A stretch of DNA of 64,000 nt from Hydrogenophaga sp. (GCF_030373245.1 NZ_JAUCZF010000006.1:124001-188000), one strand, 5' to 3'. Counted from the stretch's first letter, positions 1 through 7,830 are shown. Notes: generated by a model not told the origin, from the sequence alone. Numbers and translations are program-made.

Positions 1-2
1 AG

Positions 3-932
3 CTCCTGGCGCAGGCGAGCTCGAATCCTGATCGACAGCTTCGAGACCGTGACCGTGTCCTGTTCGATCAGCTGAAGGCGCTGGGGGCCTTCCGGCAGGT
101 GAGCCGATCGCAGGATCTGCAACTCGCGCTGGACGGGCTCAAGGCCCTGCGGGACACGCAACCGCACTTCGGCGAGGTCATCGACCTGATCGAGGGCCAG
201 GTCCTGCTGGCGTTGGAACTGGGTCAACCTTTGCGCATTCCGCCCATCCTGATCGCCGGAGCGCCCGGTGTCGGCAAGACCCACTTCACGCTGGACCTGG
301 CCCGCTGTCTGGCGCGACCCATCTACCGGCACAGCTTCGATGCCGCCCACACGAGCGATGCCCTGACGGGCTCGGACAGGCACTGGGCCAACACGGAAGT
401 GGGTCTGGTCTTCAGGGGTGTCTGCCTGGGCAAGCGCGCCGATCCCGTCATCCTGATGGACGAGATCGACAAGACCAGCAACTACCGCAGCACCAACCCG
501 CTGGCGCCGCTGCACAGCTTGCTGGAGCCGGTCACGGCCTGCGCGGTGGTGGACATCTCCTCCGGCATTCAGTTCGACGCCAGCCATGTGCTGTGGGTGG
601 CCACGGCCAACGACCTGGCCGGGGTGCCCGAGCCCATCCAGTCGCGGTTCCGGATCTTCCACATTCAATCTCCCTCGGCAGAACAGGCGATCGTGCTGGC
701 GCAGAACGTGGCCAGTGCCGTTCACCGCCGCTACCCGGGATTCGAGGCTCCGCCCCGGCGCCTCATCGTGCTGCTGGCCCATGCCACGCCCCGGGAGCAG
801 ATCCAGGCCCTGGAGCAGGCCTATGCCCGGGCACTGGTGAACGGGCGCAGGTACCTGGTGCACCAGGACCTGCCAGTAGATGTGCTGGGCGGAGATCCTG
901 GCGAGACGTCCGATGACCGTTGTCTGCATTGA
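3..932 (+). CDS. AAA+ ATPase, 5' end outside window
   Basis: An AAA+ family ATPase, predicted cytoplasmic; the substrate is unknown. Walker A (GAPGVGKT), Walker B (VILMDEID) and a sensor-1-like WVATAND are visible in order, followed by SRFR, which fits an arginine-finger region. The combination recalls Lon-type or other protein-remodelling AAA+ modules, but no protease domain is present. The reading frame is open to the window edge with protein-like sequence before the GTG at 99, so the gene probably starts upstream and is truncated here. The next gene follows after 10 nt, suggesting a small operon with the HAD protein and the zinc-ribbon-like protein. Such trios are common on plasmids and integrative elements (general knowledge). 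Confidence 0.75.
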   Translation, partial: LLAQASSNPDRQLRDRDRVLFDQLKALGAFRQVSRSQDLQLALDGLKALRDTQPHFGEVIDLIEGQVLLALELGQPLRIPPILIAGAPGVGKTHFTLDLARCLARPIYRHSFDAAHTSDALTGSDRHWANTEVGLVFRGVCLGKRADPVILMDEIDKTSNYRSTNPLAPLHSLLEPVTACAVVDISSGIQFDASHVLWVATANDLAGVPEPIQSRFRIFHIQSPSAEQAIVLAQNVASAVHRRYPGFEAPPRRLIVLLAHATPREQIQALEQAYARALVNGRRYLVHQDLPVDVLGGDPGETSDDRCLH

Positions 933-942
933 CCGGGAGCCG

Positions 943-1404
943 ATGTTGAGCAAGCCCACACCGATCGTGTTCCTGGACTTTGACGGGGTGACCCACCCCG
1001 AGCTGTGCAGGACGGACCAGCTGTTCACCTGTCTGCCGCTGATCGAGGCCGTGCTGCGCTGCCATGCGCCAGCTGAGGTCGTGATCAGCAGTTCCTGGCG
1101 CGAGCACCATCCACTCACCGAGTTGCGCGAGTTCTTCTCCGCGGACATCGCACTCCGGGTGGTGGGCTGCACGCCGGTGGTCTCGCGCCACCCAGCCATG
1201 CCTGCGTCAGCGGGACTGCGGGAGATCGAGTGTCTGACCTGGCTCGCTGCGAACCGTCCCGACCACCCATGGATAGCGATCGATGACGTGCCCTGGATCT
1301 TCAGCCCGGGCTGTCCGAACCTGCTGCTGACCCATCACCGCGTTGGCTTCACGCCTGCGAACGCGGCCCACCTTCATTCCATTCTCGAAAGACTTTCATC
1401 ATGA
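943..1404 (+). CDS. HAD-superfamily hydrolase
   Basis: A 153-residue protein of the haloacid dehalogenase fold, resembling the HAD domain found in Swiss-Army-knife RNA repair proteins. Motif I is FLDFDGV near the N-terminus with the DxD nucleophile pair, motif II is the serine cluster in VVISSSW, and the acidic motif IV is IDDV near residue 110. Substrate unknown; a phosphatase on nucleic-acid ends is one possibility by analogy only. ATG 943 puts motif I at the usual distance from the start and has GGGAG close upstream. An in-frame ATG at 913 is the alternative and would overlap the ATPase gene. The stop overlaps the next start (ATGA). Confidence 0.7.
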   Translation: MLSKPTPIVFLDFDGVTHPELCRTDQLFTCLPLIEAVLRCHAPAEVVISSSWREHHPLTELREFFSADIALRVVGCTPVVSRHPAMPASAGLREIECLTWLAANRPDHPWIAIDDVPWIFSPGCPNLLLTHHRVGFTPANAAHLHSILERLSS

Positions 1405-1823
1405 ACAACCCCAAAGAACTTCAGGCTCGCTTCCCGTACCAGTTCGAAGGCGAGGCCATCGGCATGAGCCACTCGCGCGGCTGGTTCCGGCTCTTCTCTC
1501 GGCTTTGCTCTGACATCGACCAGGCGCTGGGTGAGGACAAGCGCGGGTTTCACTGGCTCCAGGTCAAAGAGAAGTTCGGCTCTGCCCGGATGTACTTCCG
1601 GCTGGCTGAGGGTGTGCACGAACAGGAGCCAGAGCTGATGAAGCAGCTTATGGACCTCAAGTTCGCAGCCGAGGCGGCCAGTCAAGACATTTGCGCGGCA
1701 TGTGGTCGTCCCGGATGGATCGATCAGAGGACGGGCTGGATGTTGTCGCTGTGTGGCAAGCACCACCAGGAACGGCTGGATGACACGCTGGGTTCGGTCT
1801 GGTTCGAGGAGGATGAGCTTTGA
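1401..1823 (+). CDS. Conserved hypothetical protein with zinc-ribbon-like C-terminus
   Basis: A 140-residue protein of unknown function. The N-terminal half is rich in aromatic and charged residues (RGWFRLFSRLC, GFHWLQVKEKFG). The C-terminal half contains CAACGRPGW and then LCGKHH about 18 residues later, a C-x2-C / C-x2-H arrangement typical of a small zinc-binding ribbon. It starts inside the stop of the HAD gene (ATGA overlap), so the two are translationally coupled. I recognise similar proteins only as hypotheticals on mobile elements of Burkholderiales (recollection). It converges with the nuclease gene. Confidence 0.65.
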   Translation: MNNPKELQARFPYQFEGEAIGMSHSRGWFRLFSRLCSDIDQALGEDKRGFHWLQVKEKFGSARMYFRLAEGVHEQEPELMKQLMDLKFAAEAASQDICAACGRPGWIDQRTGWMLSLCGKHHQERLDDTLGSVWFEEDEL

Positions 1824-1878
1824 GCGTCCGGACGGAGAACGAAGGGAAGAACACTTCGGGTGGCTGGGAATCCAGCGC

Positions 1879-2379
1879 CTACTGACCTGCCTGTCGTTCC
1901 CCCCGTCTCCAGTCCCACGGCGCTACCGGCGCTGGCTCTCGCCAAAGACCTACCCGGCCCGCGCGCGCGTCCTCCTCAGCGCTGGCGTACAGGAGCCGGT
2001 CTGAGGTCGCCTGCTCTGTCTGGTACTTCTTGTAGTGCCAGGCCATGCCGGCGGTGACCATGGCCAGATTGGCATCTCGGCCGTCGATCAGCACCTTGCC
2101 GATCTGGCGTCCGTACCGGTCGACCTTATCGGTTTCGACCTGGACAGTCTTACCGAACACCAGATCTGAAAGCTGCTCTTTGGCGCGCTGTCCAAATGGC
2201 TGCTTTCTCTCGGGTGCATCGATGCCGGCCAGGCGGATCTTGTGCTGGACTTTGGTGTTATCGAGGACGGTGATGGTGTCGCCGTCGGCCACGGCAACCA
2301 CCTTGCCGGCCAGGATGTCCGCCCAGGCTGGGGAGATGACCAGGGCCAGAAGTAGCGTGCCAATCAATCGATAGAGCAT
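1879..2379 (-). CDS. Secreted thermonuclease (SNase-like)
   Basis: A 166-residue staphylococcal-nuclease-like endonuclease, predicted to be exported. A signal peptide ending in PAWA precedes the OB-fold nuclease domain. Family motifs are present: DGDTI for metal binding, RLAGIDAPE with the first catalytic arginine and acidic residues, and VDRYGR before the second catalytic arginine region. The start at 2379 is chosen because the signal peptide begins there and GGAAG lies 11 nt upstream; the frame is open further upstream but the sequence is not protein-like. It is a lone gene converging with the preceding trio. Such nucleases are frequent plasmid and island cargo. Confidence 0.88.
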   Translation of the reverse strand: MLYRLIGTLLLALVISPAWADILAGKVVAVADGDTITVLDNTKVQHKIRLAGIDAPERKQPFGQRAKEQLSDLVFGKTVQVETDKVDRYGRQIGKVLIDGRDANLAMVTAGMAWHYKKYQTEQATSDRLLYASAEEDARAGRVGLWREPAPVAPWDWRRGERQAGQ

Positions 2380-2393
2380 CTCTGCTGCATCTT

Positions 2394-2422
2394 CCAAAAA
2401 GAAGCCCGGCGCGGTGCCGGGC
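2394..2422 (-). terminator. Hairpin plus T-run upstream of nuclease gene
   Basis: A 7-bp perfect stem (GCCCGGC / GCCGGGC, 5-nt loop, 2404-2422) is followed on the minus strand by TTCTTTTTGG. It sits 15-43 nt upstream of the nuclease start, so it would stop transcripts entering from the right or attenuate the nuclease gene. Confidence 0.4.
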
Positions 2423-2916
2423 AAATTGAATCGCAGTGACGCGACTCCAGGGAGGATGGGCATGGTGAAGACCAAGCCCGACATCATTACGAATGTTCCC
2501 TGTGCAGACTTCCAACGGTGGAGTGCCGGCAGACATAGACAAAACGTCGATCGTGTAATAGTGGAGAGAGGAAGTCGCCCAGAGATATGAGGGGACTTCT
2601 GACTGACCACCGGCGGATGGTGCCGATCGACAGGGGGAACTGAGCAGTTCAGCAACAGTGCCCGCTGAAGGCTGACTGCAGCCGGTCAGGTTTTTGGGTC
2701 CCCATCACATCCGCTGCCGGAACCTGCCATTCCTCGTCTGCCAAGCGACCGACCGCTGCACCTCCAAGAGCGGCGACTCAACAGCGGTGAGCCACACGAG
2801 GGAGCCGTGCGACTGCTACCCGCCGAGGCGACCGCCTCTTCTGGGCCCAGAGCGGCTGTACGGCTTTCTCCGAAGCAGCCGTTCGGTCCGCGCGCTTCAA
2901 AGCCTCCCGCACGGTG
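2423..2916. other. Intergenic stretch without a convincing gene
   Basis: I see no supported gene here. A 41-codon frame at 2462-2587 (+, MVKTKPDI...) is too short and isolated to call. The right part contains a degenerate copy of the GC-rich spacer motif at 2830-2855. Confidence 0.5.
2830..2855. repeat. Spacer motif copy 1 (degenerate)
   Basis: GACCGCCTCTTCTGGGCC followed by CAGAGCGG. It is a relaxed copy of the CCGCTTCTGGCC-type motif that recurs between genes of this island, and it is partly self-complementary. Confidence 0.4.
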
Positions 2917-3498
2917 CTACATCTTCTGGGGTTCGGCTCTGAGCACGTATCGAAACCGGTCCCACTCAGGCTCTCCAAGGTTACAAACGTTCAGCAACGG
3001 TTCGACAAGGCGAATGACGTCTGCAGGGTTGCAAGGCCTTGGAACCAAGTTGTCGGGCACCACGACCACTCCGTCGAAATCGACCTCCCCATGCAAGAAC
3101 AATGGGATGTTCTGCGCGTCAAGTTCGCCGTAGCCCTTTAGGTCGAACGCGCCAGAAAGAGCAATATTGAAGCGGGCCGAATCCGCGATGCGACTTACAG
3201 ACAGCGCTTCGAGGCGAACGGGATGGTGCTCGGTGAAATAAATAGAACACTCTAAGGACGCTTGGGCAGAGCTTGTACGCAGAGTCGCTCCGTCCAGACT
3301 TGTCCAGTCCCGAACAGGCCACTGGAGCCATTCGCACAGAACCGAGCATTCCCACTCCTCGCCTTCCCATGCAATCGGCGCACACGGCAAAGAAAAGTTC
3401 CAAAACAGACCGCGTGGGACGCCGGTTGAGTCATTCTCGAACAGATGCCCGTAGAGCTCGCCGCGTCGGTCTCGTTCACTTGAAATCAATAGCGTCAT
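2917..3498 (-). CDS. Hypothetical protein
   Basis: A 193-residue soluble protein with no recognised domain. It is rich in Trp, Asp and Glu, with no signal peptide or membrane segment. Composition and context (a run of small orphan genes that includes immunity families) would suit an immunity-type protein, but this is inference. The ATG at 3498 is preferred because the frame upstream runs through the recurrent spacer motif at 3533-3550, which looks intergenic. No strong ribosome-binding site is visible. Overall GC is lower than in the core genes to the right. Confidence 0.5.
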   Translation of the reverse strand: MTLLISSERDRRGELYGHLFENDSTGVPRGLFWNFSLPCAPIAWEGEEWECSVLCEWLQWPVRDWTSLDGATLRTSSAQASLECSIYFTEHHPVRLEALSVSRIADSARFNIALSGAFDLKGYGELDAQNIPLFLHGEVDFDGVVVVPDNLVPRPCNPADVIRLVEPLLNVCNLGEPEWDRFRYVLRAEPQKM

Positions 3499-3532
3499 GT
3501 GATGGTCAAGCGCGTTGGTCTTGGATGTCGGG

Positions 3533-3550
3533 TTCTGGCCGATTCGCTGG
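3533..3550. repeat. Spacer motif copy 2
   Basis: TTCTGGCCGATTCGCTGG lies between two minus-strand orphan genes. It shares the TTCTGGCCGAT core with the copies at 4391 and 5054. Confidence 0.4.
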
Positions 3551-3579
3551 GACAGCGGTGGTCCCTTAGCGGGCATCCA

Positions 3580-3933
3580 TCAGCGGCCTACGACCACTGC
3601 AACACGGGACGGCCACCTTGTGTGGTCAACCCAGACCGTTACCCTTGCCTCTCGCGATAGCCCCTGCACGAGACCCAGAGACAAACGTTCGGAGGTTTCC
3701 ACACCTATGGCGCCACTGGCAGTCTTGACGAACCCGTCGAATACACGGGTCAGTCCTTCCGGTTCGACTCTACCAATCGATACCTCGGTCTCACCGTCTA
3801 CGTCCGCTTGGGTCCCAACGCATACGCAGCCGTCCGTGTGAGAGACCAAACCTCCGTGCTCCAGGGGAAAATCCGAGGCTACGCTCTCTGGGTCGGTCAC
3901 GAAGAGGATGGCGTTAGGTACAGCGAGTTTCAT
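3580..3933 (-). CDS. Hypothetical protein, probably co-transcribed with SMI1/KNR4 gene
   Basis: A 117-residue protein starting MKLAVPNAILFVTDPES. I do not recognise the family. It has alternating short hydrophobic and polar segments suggesting a beta-rich fold, and no membrane segment. The start at 3933 lies 25 nt downstream of the SMI1/KNR4 stop on the same strand, so the two probably form one operon, which would suit a role beside an immunity protein (inference). The frame is open further upstream, but there it only shadows the SMI1/KNR4 gene. Confidence 0.5.
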   Translation of the reverse strand: MKLAVPNAILFVTDPESVASDFPLEHGGLVSHTDGCVCVGTQADVDGETEVSIGRVEPEGLTRVFDGFVKTASGAIGVETSERLSLGLVQGLSREARVTVWVDHTRWPSRVAVVVGR

Positions 3934-3958
3934 ACTTTTCAATGCCTGTTTCTGGCCG

Positions 3959-4357
3959 TCAAGACTCGGTGTTGACAAGGTCGGCGAAGTCGTCGGCGAC
4001 GTGGACCAACTCGCACATCTCATGCAGCCAGATGAAGACCTCTGGTCCAAGCACTGGTCCGTTCGCGAGAAAGACGAGCTGGTCACCTCCGCCGTTATTA
4101 CCCAGCGAACTTGCACCTGAGGGAAAACCTCGCCAAGCTCTTGCCCGCTCCGTCTCTGGAACGACGCCATTGAGGGAACGCGCCAATCGTCTCCTGTCGG
4201 AGTCGTCCGAGATGGGATACAAGTCCCAGTCATCGCTCTCGGTTGCGATAGAGCCTCCGTTGCTCTTCATCATTGCCAGGCGATACGACGCCGGCAAGCT
4301 GACACCCAACGCTTGTTCCGCAGCCTGAACGTAGCGCTCATTCAAATCGAACGGCAT
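3959..4357 (-). CDS. SMI1/KNR4 family protein (immunity-type)
   Basis: A 132-residue SMI1/KNR4-fold protein. Typical features are the N-terminal helix with the LGVSLPASYR segment, a short strand containing NGG, and a C-terminal half with VFIWLHE and the VADDFADLV helix. In bacteria this superfamily mostly supplies immunity proteins against polymorphic or contact-dependent toxins (family knowledge). No toxin gene is adjacent, so this copy is an orphan. ATG 4357 is preceded by AGAGGG at good spacing; the in-frame TTG at 4360 is less likely. It is probably the first gene of a pair with the next hypothetical gene. Confidence 0.75.
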   Translation of the reverse strand: MPFDLNERYVQAAEQALGVSLPASYRLAMMKSNGGSIATESDDWDLYPISDDSDRRRLARSLNGVVPETERARAWRGFPSGASSLGNNGGGDQLVFLANGPVLGPEVFIWLHEMCELVHVADDFADLVNTES

Positions 4358-4390
4358 CAAATCCCTCTCATTGAGAACTTGCGCGGGAGG

Positions 4391-4417
4391 TCCGCTTCTG
4401 GCCGATGAACGCCATGC
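4391..4417. repeat. Spacer motif copy 3 (best pair with copy 4)
   Basis: Begins TCCGCTTCTGGCCGATG and ends CGCCATGC. Over 27 bp it differs from the copy at 5054-5080 at only four positions, including the TC/CT swap. It lies between two minus-strand immunity-type genes. Confidence 0.55.
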
Positions 4418-4424
4418 CCGCTCA

Positions 4425-5036
4425 TCAAGCTTGGCACTCCTCGAACTCTCCCGTCAACGGATTGCGGACGTAGGCACAACCGTTGGGTGCGCCAAGCAGG
4501 TCGCGAAACGAATCGTCCTTGCTCAGAACAGCGCCGAGCGACACGAAGGCTATGTTGTCGCTGTCGGACATGTACTCGTCTGACTCGTCATTCGCTGTGA
4601 TGCGCCAACCGCTATCGTTGTCCGTATCGGGTTCTTCCCGATACAGATAGCCGACCTTCAGACCGTCTTCCAACACCCTCATGGTTACGAAACACCGCTT
4701 GACGTACCGCTCGACCAAGTTGTCGTGCTCATCGTGCTCAGTTGCAATGATGTTGCAGGGCTGAAACCACACCGTATCGTCGGGTTTCAAATCTTGGATG
4801 TGGCGCGGTTCATTGTCGAGGCGTCCGCGAAATCTACCGTCAGTCAAGCATTCGTCTACCAGCACCCACATGCGTTCCGCCCGGGGTGCGTCCGGCTCAT
4901 CGCTGCTGAAGCCAAAAATCAGTTTGACAACCTCCCCAGGTCGTACTTTTGCAATGATTTCGCGCGACGGCTTATAGAACGTGTACGGGTTGTTGGCCGC
5001 GATGGGGTCAGCGTCCTCGAGGTACCAACTTGGCAT
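4425..5036 (-). CDS. DUF2314 + DUF2185 (Imm33-like) protein
   Basis: A 203-residue two-domain protein. The N-terminal part (about residues 20-125) has the DUF2314-like pattern GEVVKLIF...ERMWV...GRFRGRLDNEP. The C-terminal part (about 140-203) has the DUF2185/Imm33 pattern GWRITANDESDEYM...NIAFVSLG...GAPNGCAYVRN. Both families occur among polymorphic-toxin immunity proteins and related cytosolic proteins (family knowledge). ATG 5036 is supported by AGGA at 6-nt spacing and by the spacer motif immediately upstream. No cognate toxin is adjacent. Confidence 0.75.
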   Translation of the reverse strand: MPSWYLEDADPIAANNPYTFYKPSREIIAKVRPGEVVKLIFGFSSDEPDAPRAERMWVLVDECLTDGRFRGRLDNEPRHIQDLKPDDTVWFQPCNIIATEHDEHDNLVERYVKRCFVTMRVLEDGLKVGYLYREEPDTDNDSGWRITANDESDEYMSDSDNIAFVSLGAVLSKDDSFRDLLGAPNGCAYVRNPLTGEFEECQA

Positions 5037-5053
5037 CGTAGTTCCTGTAAATG

Positions 5054-5080
5054 TCCGCTCTTGGCCGATGACCGTCATGC
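5054..5080. repeat. Spacer motif copy 4
   Basis: Begins TCCGCTCTTGGCCGATG and ends CGTCATGC. It lies between the starts and ends of consecutive minus-strand genes and is closely related to the copy at 4391-4417. Confidence 0.55.
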
Positions 5081-5120
5081 TGCGTGGGATATGTACCACT
5101 CCTAGACTCTCAGCAAGCAA

Positions 5121-5549
5121 TCACAGAAAATCTTCGACAGCAGTTCGCACATCTCGCCGGAAGTGCTCAAACGCCATATCCACTTTTTTTCTTTCAGCCA
5201 ACTCGTAGAGTTTATCCATCGCCTCAAGCACCCCGCCGACAAGGCTCATTCGGATGCTCGCAGAATCACAGGCAAACCACTTTTCGCGTGGCATGTGAAT
5301 ATCAACAATCGCAAGTGACCTCTTACTCTTCAAGATTGTTCGAGATGCAACTTCTTTCGGCCAAGCCTGCACCGACCCATCGATAACCAAGGCGAAATCA
5401 AACCTTTTCACAATCGAACTGTATGGTCCTTTGCACTTCTCTCGCAGAAGCTTTCGAAGTGCAAGGATATGTTCGTGAGTTGCAGCATGAGCATCCTCGC
5501 CCCCCACCTCTGCAGACAATGAAACTACATCCGATAGCTCGAGGCTCAT
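5121..5549 (-). CDS. Hypothetical protein
   Basis: A 142-residue soluble protein of unknown function. It is helical at both ends (LALRKLLREKCK near residue 30; the last 35 residues are strongly charged) with a central beta-rich part (FALVIDGSV, SLAIVDIHM). ATG 5549 has a GGAGG Shine-Dalgarno at 5-nt spacing, which decides against the in-frame ATG at 5561. It continues the row of minus-strand orphan genes and is AT-richer than core genes. I would not assign a function beyond possible membership of the immunity-type cargo. Confidence 0.55.
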   Translation of the reverse strand: MSLELSDVVSLSAEVGGEDAHAATHEHILALRKLLREKCKGPYSSIVKRFDFALVIDGSVQAWPKEVASRTILKSKRSLAIVDIHMPREKWFACDSASIRMSLVGGVLEAMDKLYELAERKKVDMAFEHFRRDVRTAVEDFL

Positions 5550-5852
5550 CTGTTCCTCCATCTCAGCTCCACGCCGTGACTCACGGTTAAACGCACCGTC
5601 GTGGTTCCTTTGGACGAGCTAGTGCTGGACGACCGCTTCTGGCCGGGACCGGGTCCCCACGGTGACCTTAACGAGCAGACTTTGGCCAGCACTGTTTTCC
5701 CACCGCAGGTCAGCTTTCCGGCTCCGAATCGTACTTGCACTCCCGGCCACAACTGGTCATTCGTGCTTTGTGCGGCGAACGGCTGGTCTGAGCCCAAAGC
5801 ACCGCGCAGCGTATCGCGAATGAATGTCAGCTACACACATCTGCCAAGCTTC
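5550..5852. other. Intergenic region with spacer motif
   Basis: I see no gene in these 300 bases. The region contains spacer-motif copy 5 and a second weaker TTTGGCCAGCA segment near 5680. Confidence 0.5.
5631..5655. repeat. Spacer motif copy 5
   Basis: GACCGCTTCTGGCCGGGACC followed by GGGTC, sharing the CCGCTTCTGGCC core with copy 3. Confidence 0.45.
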
Positions 5853-6509
5853 TCAGCGCAGCAGAGATCTGATGTCTGAGGCCATGTCTCCACCTTGCCC
5901 CATCGTGCCGTGACAAGGCATGACCAACGTAGGCGACCCGACTCTGAGTTGCGATTCAACCCAAGCGGCATAGGTATCTTTGTCTTGAATCCCAAAGGTC
6001 GGAAAGGTACCCAACATCTCAATCTGCTTGGTGACTTCGCCTAGTTTTCCGGAAGATCCTTTGAACGCATCGCAGACCACCCAGACAACATCCTTCAATG
6101 TCTTCACCGTGAACCAGACTTCACCCGTCTTCAATCCAGCTGGTTCAATCAGTTGGCAATCGTCGACCAGCAGCGAGACCAAATTGGTAAGTCCTCCAAA
6201 CACGAGGCTAGTCTGATTCTCGAGACGCGGACGCGCCCGCTCGGAGCAAATCAATTCAGCCTCAGGGAAGGCCTCTGCATATTCCACCAGACCTTTGTTG
6301 TGATAATGATTTGGCGCGAGTAGGAACGATACGTCTCCCAGCGCTGCCAAGCTATTCCGAGCATCATCCCCGAGTCCAAGAACCGGGCTGTACAGGCAGA
6401 GTGAATTGTCCCGCAATCGCAATGCAGTGCATCGCAACGCCCCCTTTTCTGCCGACCAAAGGCCTGGATACTGGCGAATTGGCGCGAACTCTGAAAGAGC
6501 CTTACTCAT
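5853..6509 (-). CDS. Beta-lactamase-fold-like protein (DUF4336-like)
   Basis: A 218-residue protein resembling DUF4336 / degenerate metallo-beta-lactamase-fold proteins. It has strands typical of the fold (LCLYSPV, VSFLLAPNHYHNKG, VWFTVKTLKDVVWVVCDAF, TLVMPCHGT) and histidines at two of the usual metal positions, but no complete HxHxDH motif, so catalysis is uncertain. The start at 6509 overlaps the stop of the membrane-protein gene (ATGA), making it the last gene of a three-gene coupled operon led by a TetR repressor. A role in handling a small effector of that repressor is plausible but unproven. Confidence 0.6.
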   Translation of the reverse strand: MSKALSEFAPIRQYPGLWSAEKGALRCTALRLRDNSLCLYSPVLGLGDDARNSLAALGDVSFLLAPNHYHNKGLVEYAEAFPEAELICSERARPRLENQTSLVFGGLTNLVSLLVDDCQLIEPAGLKTGEVWFTVKTLKDVVWVVCDAFKGSSGKLGEVTKQIEMLGTFPTFGIQDKDTYAAWVESQLRVGSPTLVMPCHGTMGQGGDMASDIRSLLR

Positions 6510-6970
6510 GGAGCGTCCATCCCATTTCGTGCGGTGAACCACCAAACAACCAGGGAGGCAACAACCAGCTCCAACCAAGCCAACGGAAGAGCAACCGCAA
6601 GCACGGCCAGATTGGCAAGATTCATGTTGTAAAGTGCCAGCCACAGAATCACAAAGACTGCCAGCCAAACACCGGTGCCATACACAACGGCGCGTAAAGG
6701 TGAAGCTCCGAAAACTTTCAGGGCCATCCAAGGGACAAGCGTCGCTGCAATCACCAAGATCGTGTCCCAGACACCCCAAATCATAAATACAGGCAGATTC
6801 ATCGGAGCGACGTCCGGCAGGGTGGGAAAGGCTTCACGCATCATCGGCATGACGAAGGCGAAGTATCGAAAGATCTCGGATGCGTTGATCCAAATGAAAT
6901 TGACGAGGATTGCCATGACGAAAGGCGACAAGCGCCGATTGTTTTCAGAATATCTAGTCGCAATGTTCAT
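6506..6970 (-). CDS. Four-helix integral membrane protein
   Basis: A 154-residue hydrophobic protein with about four membrane helices (around residues 17-40, 58-82, 92-112 and 120-146) and a short positively charged N-terminus. Family not recognised. It lies between a TetR repressor and a beta-lactamase-fold protein with ATGA overlaps on both sides, so all three are translationally coupled and presumably co-regulated through the palindrome upstream of tetR. Plausible roles are small-molecule efflux or a membrane accessory; nothing in the sequence decides. Confidence 0.6.
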   Translation of the reverse strand: MNIATRYSENNRRLSPFVMAILVNFIWINASEIFRYFAFVMPMMREAFPTLPDVAPMNLPVFMIWGVWDTILVIAATLVPWMALKVFGASPLRAVVYGTGVWLAVFVILWLALYNMNLANLAVLAVALPLAWLELVVASLVVWWFTARNGMDAP

Positions 6971-7554
6971 TTTGTGTTGTCGCTCAAAAGATGGAGAAAG
7001 TTGCGAACCGCGCGGCGCAGCGGGTCTGCGCTGCTCACGCTGCGCGAAAGCGTCCAGAGCCCGTTGGTAAAGATCACCAGCACTTCGGCGAGATTGGACG
7101 CTTTGCCCTCGTCAATTGAGGGCATGCTGGCCGTCAAAGCGCCCGCGAAGCCGCGTTTCAGGCGGTCATTGTGACGTTTGACTAGCAGCATGACATCCGG
7201 ATCACTCGGAGCCAGTTCGGCTGCAGAGTTGGCAACGAAACACCCTGGGCCGGGCAAACCGGCAGCCTCTCCTGCCGAGATCTGCCTTTCAAAGTACTCC
7301 GCAACACTCTTTAGGTCTGCGCTCGGTGCTTCAACGACTTCAAACGCGGGAGTAACAACCTGCTGCTGGTACTGATCAAAACAGGCGAGAAACATAGCTT
7401 TTTTGCCGCCAAACGTAGCGTAGATCCCGTGACGGCTGACCCCCGTTGCCTTGACGAGGTCATCCATGGACGATGCATGAAAGCCGTGCGTCCAAAAGTG
7501 CTGCAATGCACGGTCTGCTAACTCATTGGCAGTGAAGGAGGTGTGACGAGGCAT
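6967..7554 (-). CDS. TetR/AcrR family repressor
   Basis: A 195-residue TetR-family regulator. The N-terminal helix-turn-helix is clear: ALQHFWTHGFHASSMDDLV, then ATGVSRHGIYATFGGKKAMF, the signature recognition region. The C-terminal ligand-binding half resembles the YxaF/LmrA-type subgroup. It is the first gene of a three-gene operon, and its stop overlaps the next start (ATGA). A perfect 16-bp palindrome 14 bp upstream of its start is the likely operator, implying autoregulation and repression of the whole operon. Ligand unknown. Confidence 0.88.
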   Translation of the reverse strand: MPRHTSFTANELADRALQHFWTHGFHASSMDDLVKATGVSRHGIYATFGGKKAMFLACFDQYQQQVVTPAFEVVEAPSADLKSVAEYFERQISAGEAAGLPGPGCFVANSAAELAPSDPDVMLLVKRHNDRLKRGFAGALTASMPSIDEGKASNLAEVLVIFTNGLWTLSRSVSSADPLRRAVRNFLHLLSDNTK

Positions 7555-7567
7555 GGCGTGACTGTAG

Positions 7568-7583
7568 CAGAATGATCATTCTG
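7568..7583. promoter_or_regulatory. Perfect palindrome, likely TetR operator
   Basis: CAGAATGATCATTCTG is a perfect 16-bp inverted repeat located 14 bp upstream of the tetR start. Size, symmetry and position are typical of TetR-family autoregulatory operators. Confidence 0.7.
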
Positions 7584-7668
7584 AAACAATCCGATCTTTG
7601 CCTTGCCTCGCTGTGGCGAACGGCAGAGAAGTCCGTATAGGAGTCGCTCAACTTGCTTGGACCGAACG

Positions 7669-7690
7669 TCCGCTTCGGGTCGACTTGCGC
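7669..7690. repeat. Spacer motif copy 6 (divergent)
   Basis: GTCCGCTTCGGGTCGACTTG plus CG, a divergent relative of the island spacer motif, between tetR and the next plus-strand gene. Confidence 0.35.
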
Positions 7691-7830
7691 CGGTGGTGAC
7701 CTGAGGAAGCCGTCGTTCGGACCGGCATTTCAGTGGGTGTCGCCTTCTTGGTACCGCCGCGAACTGATAGTCCCGGCCAGAATCGAGTGTTCGGGAAAAT
7801 GGCGACCAACCTAACTAGGAGGGGAGGTTC

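Noticed and set aside
2462..2587. 41-codon plus-strand frame upstream of the nuclease gene
   Set aside because: Too short, no recognisable motif and no clear Shine-Dalgarno; left as an unsupported possibility.
2830..7690. Integron attC sites as explanation for the spacer motif
   Set aside because: No RYYYAAC / GTTRRRY core pairs or typical attC symmetry were found, and no integrase is in view.
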